DNA of 64,000 nucleotides, taken from NCBI RefSeq assembly GCF_017487405.1, contig NZ_CP062222.1, positions 667,001 to 731,000 on the forward strand, read 5' to 3'. Positions 63,193 through 64,000 of this stretch are shown piece after piece; the first letter of the stretch is position 1, and each line of letters opens with the position of its first letter. Under the pieces are notes generated by a model that saw nothing but the letters and a program-made list of their open reading frames with translations, had not been told where the DNA came from and ran no database searches. Position numbers and translations under genes: made by a program. Origin of the DNA: Brevundimonas goettingensis. GTDB lineage: Bacteria; Pseudomonadota; Alphaproteobacteria; Caulobacterales; Caulobacteraceae.

Positions 63193-63588
63193 TCAAGCGA
63201 TCAAAGCCGCCTGAATATCCGTCTGGTTGAAGTCCGCGCCCTTGTAGAGCAGGGGCGCGTCCAGCTCCCGTGCCAGGGCATAGGCGAAGCAGTCGCCCAT
63301 GTTGAGCCTGGCCGGGGTGCGTTTGCCGAACGTCTTCTCCGCGTCGCAGGCGAGGCGCGACGTCAGATCGGTCGCCGCGGTGATCCGGACGGCCAGATGC
63401 TCGATGACGATATCGAGCTCGGCGACGCCTTGTTCGCCCCGCAGGCCGCGCAGTCGCGTGGCCGCCTCCCAATATCCGACGGGCGAAAGCCGGATGTCGG
63501 TCTCGGCCAGCAGAAACTCCTTGAAGGCGTCGGCTTCGGGCTCGTTCAGCAGGATGGCGACGAGAGCGGAAGCGTCGACCACGATCAC
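63193..63588 (-). CDS. vapC: VapC-type PIN-domain toxin
   Basis: RNase toxin of 131 residues with the PIN active-site acids: VVDASALVAILLNE (first Asp), PVGYWEAATRL (Glu), NMGDCFAYALA (third Asp) and a late GADFNQTD. The start is GTG, overlapping the antitoxin's TGA (GTGA). It lies at the 3' end of dksA, convergent, 18 bases away. Confidence 0.88.
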   Translation of the reverse strand: MIVVDASALVAILLNEPEADAFKEFLLAETDIRLSPVGYWEAATRLRGLRGEQGVAELDIVIEHLAVRITAATDLTSRLACDAEKTFGKRTPARLNMGDCFAYALARELDAPLLYKGADFNQTDIQAALIA

Positions 63589-63848
63589 TTCGGCATCCCG
63601 TCGTCGTCGTAGAAGTCGTCGTCGGTCAGCAACGGCCCGACGACGGGCAGGGCGTTGAAGCGCCTCACCGCCTCCTCAACCCCCCGTCGACGTTCGGCGA
63701 TGTCCGCCTCCCGGCTAGCGACCAGACGCGCGTCGCGCTCGCGCACCATCTCCTCGACCAGGTCGGTGATGGACTTGCCTTCGAGGCGAGCGAGTTCGCG
63801 CAGGCGTTCCGCGACTTCGGGCTTCCGGATCTGGACGGGGGCGTTCAT
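63585..63848 (-). CDS. VapB-type antitoxin (Rv0623/PSK-like)
   Basis: An 87-residue protein: an N-terminal ribbon-helix-helix-like segment (PVQIRKPEVAERLRELARLE, then GKSITDLVEEMV) and an acidic tail (DDDFYDDDGMPK) that would insert in the toxin. This matches the PSK/Rv0623-type VapB. Antitoxin-first operon with the PIN toxin. Confidence 0.83.
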   Translation of the reverse strand: MNAPVQIRKPEVAERLRELARLEGKSITDLVEEMVRERDARLVASREADIAERRRGVEEAVRRFNALPVVGPLLTDDDFYDDDGMPK

Positions 63849-63964
63849 GACGGCGGGCAATCTATCATGACGGGGGTCTGATCCCAAGCCACGCCCAAGC
63901 CACGCCTTGACTTCGCCACCGCCGTGACCGACCTACGCGCCTCGTTTTCAAGGTCGCCCATCCC

Positions 63965-64000
63965 ATGTCCGTCAAGGTCCGTTTCGCTCCGTCGCCCACC
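63965..64000 (+). CDS. gltX: Glutamyl-tRNA synthetase, start only
   Basis: The last 36 bases encode MSVKVRFAPSPT, the invariant N-terminus of glutamyl-tRNA synthetases; RFAPSPTG leads into the HIGH-type motif beyond the window. The gene continues past the right edge. Divergent from the VapBC operon, with 116 bases between the start codons. Confidence 0.85.
   Translation, partial: MSVKVRFAPSPT

Overview
The window looks like chromosome of an alphaproteobacterium of the order Caulobacterales, most like Brevundimonas or a close relative. It is GC-rich and densely packed, with many 1-8 nt gene overlaps. Supporting evidence: a fliX gene divergent from a sigma-54-type flgI operon, a GTTC-N7-GTTC (alphaproteobacterial) LexA box before uvrA, a DksA with a degenerate zinc site, TamA/TamB, OpgH and periplasmic cyclophilins. 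I see no insertion sequence, prophage, CRISPR array or rRNA. One tRNA (Lys, UUU) is present. The first gene (an MFS exporter) and the last (gltX) run off the window ends.

Layout. 1-6 kb: tripartite-type drug efflux (MFS plus HlyD adaptor), an MscS channel, an SLC13/RCK_C permease and a lone DUF4402 secreted protein. 6-13 kb: a tightly overlapped assimilatory sulfate operon (cysG, DUF2849, cysI, DUF934-cysH fusion, cysK) divergent from a LysR regulator. 13-17 kb: osmoregulated periplasmic glucan synthase OpgH next to an OpgC-like acyltransferase fused to a DUF998-like domain. 17-22.5 kb: a chaperone/usher-like surface-assembly locus with two DUF4402 proteins as putative subunits, and an orphan NarL-type response regulator across an AT-rich control region. 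22.6-28.9 kb: coaD with two secreted cyclophilins, a Ppx/GppA phosphatase, hspQ, phhA and a KgtP-like permease. 29-34 kb: an arginine succinyltransferase catabolic cluster (astB, astD, astA) with an M20 hydrolase but no recognisable astC or astE. 34-42.5 kb: a small membrane protein, arsC, a nitronate monooxygenase-like gene, tamB/tamA and a lipoprotein. 42.7-46 kb: tRNA-Lys, a CPBP protease with an odd start, a membrane protein and a Tat-exported PL10 pectate lyase. 46-49.5 kb: one very large protein carrying GH18, polysaccharide deacetylase and GT2 domains. 49.7-51.4 kb: three adjacent secreted proteins that appear to be diverged copies of one unrecognised family. 51.7-55.3 kb: uvrA with a LexA box shared with a divergent ParE-type toxin-antitoxin pair. 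55.3-58.2 kb: two lipoproteins, a 42-aa membrane protein and an ABC-F ATPase. 58.4-62.6 kb: an EAL phosphodiesterase and flagellar genes (FlgN/FlbY-like, rod-binding FlgJ-like, flgI, fliX). 62.7-64 kb: dksA, a VapBC pair and the start of gltX.

The parts most worth attention are the DUF4402 chaperone-usher-like locus, the three-gene secreted paralogue family, the GH18-CE4-GT2 polysaccharide enzyme coupled to a lyase, an intergenic palindromic element found at two distant loci, and the LexA box placed between uvrA and a toxin-antitoxin pair. All functional statements rest on reading motifs and gene order; no database search was run.
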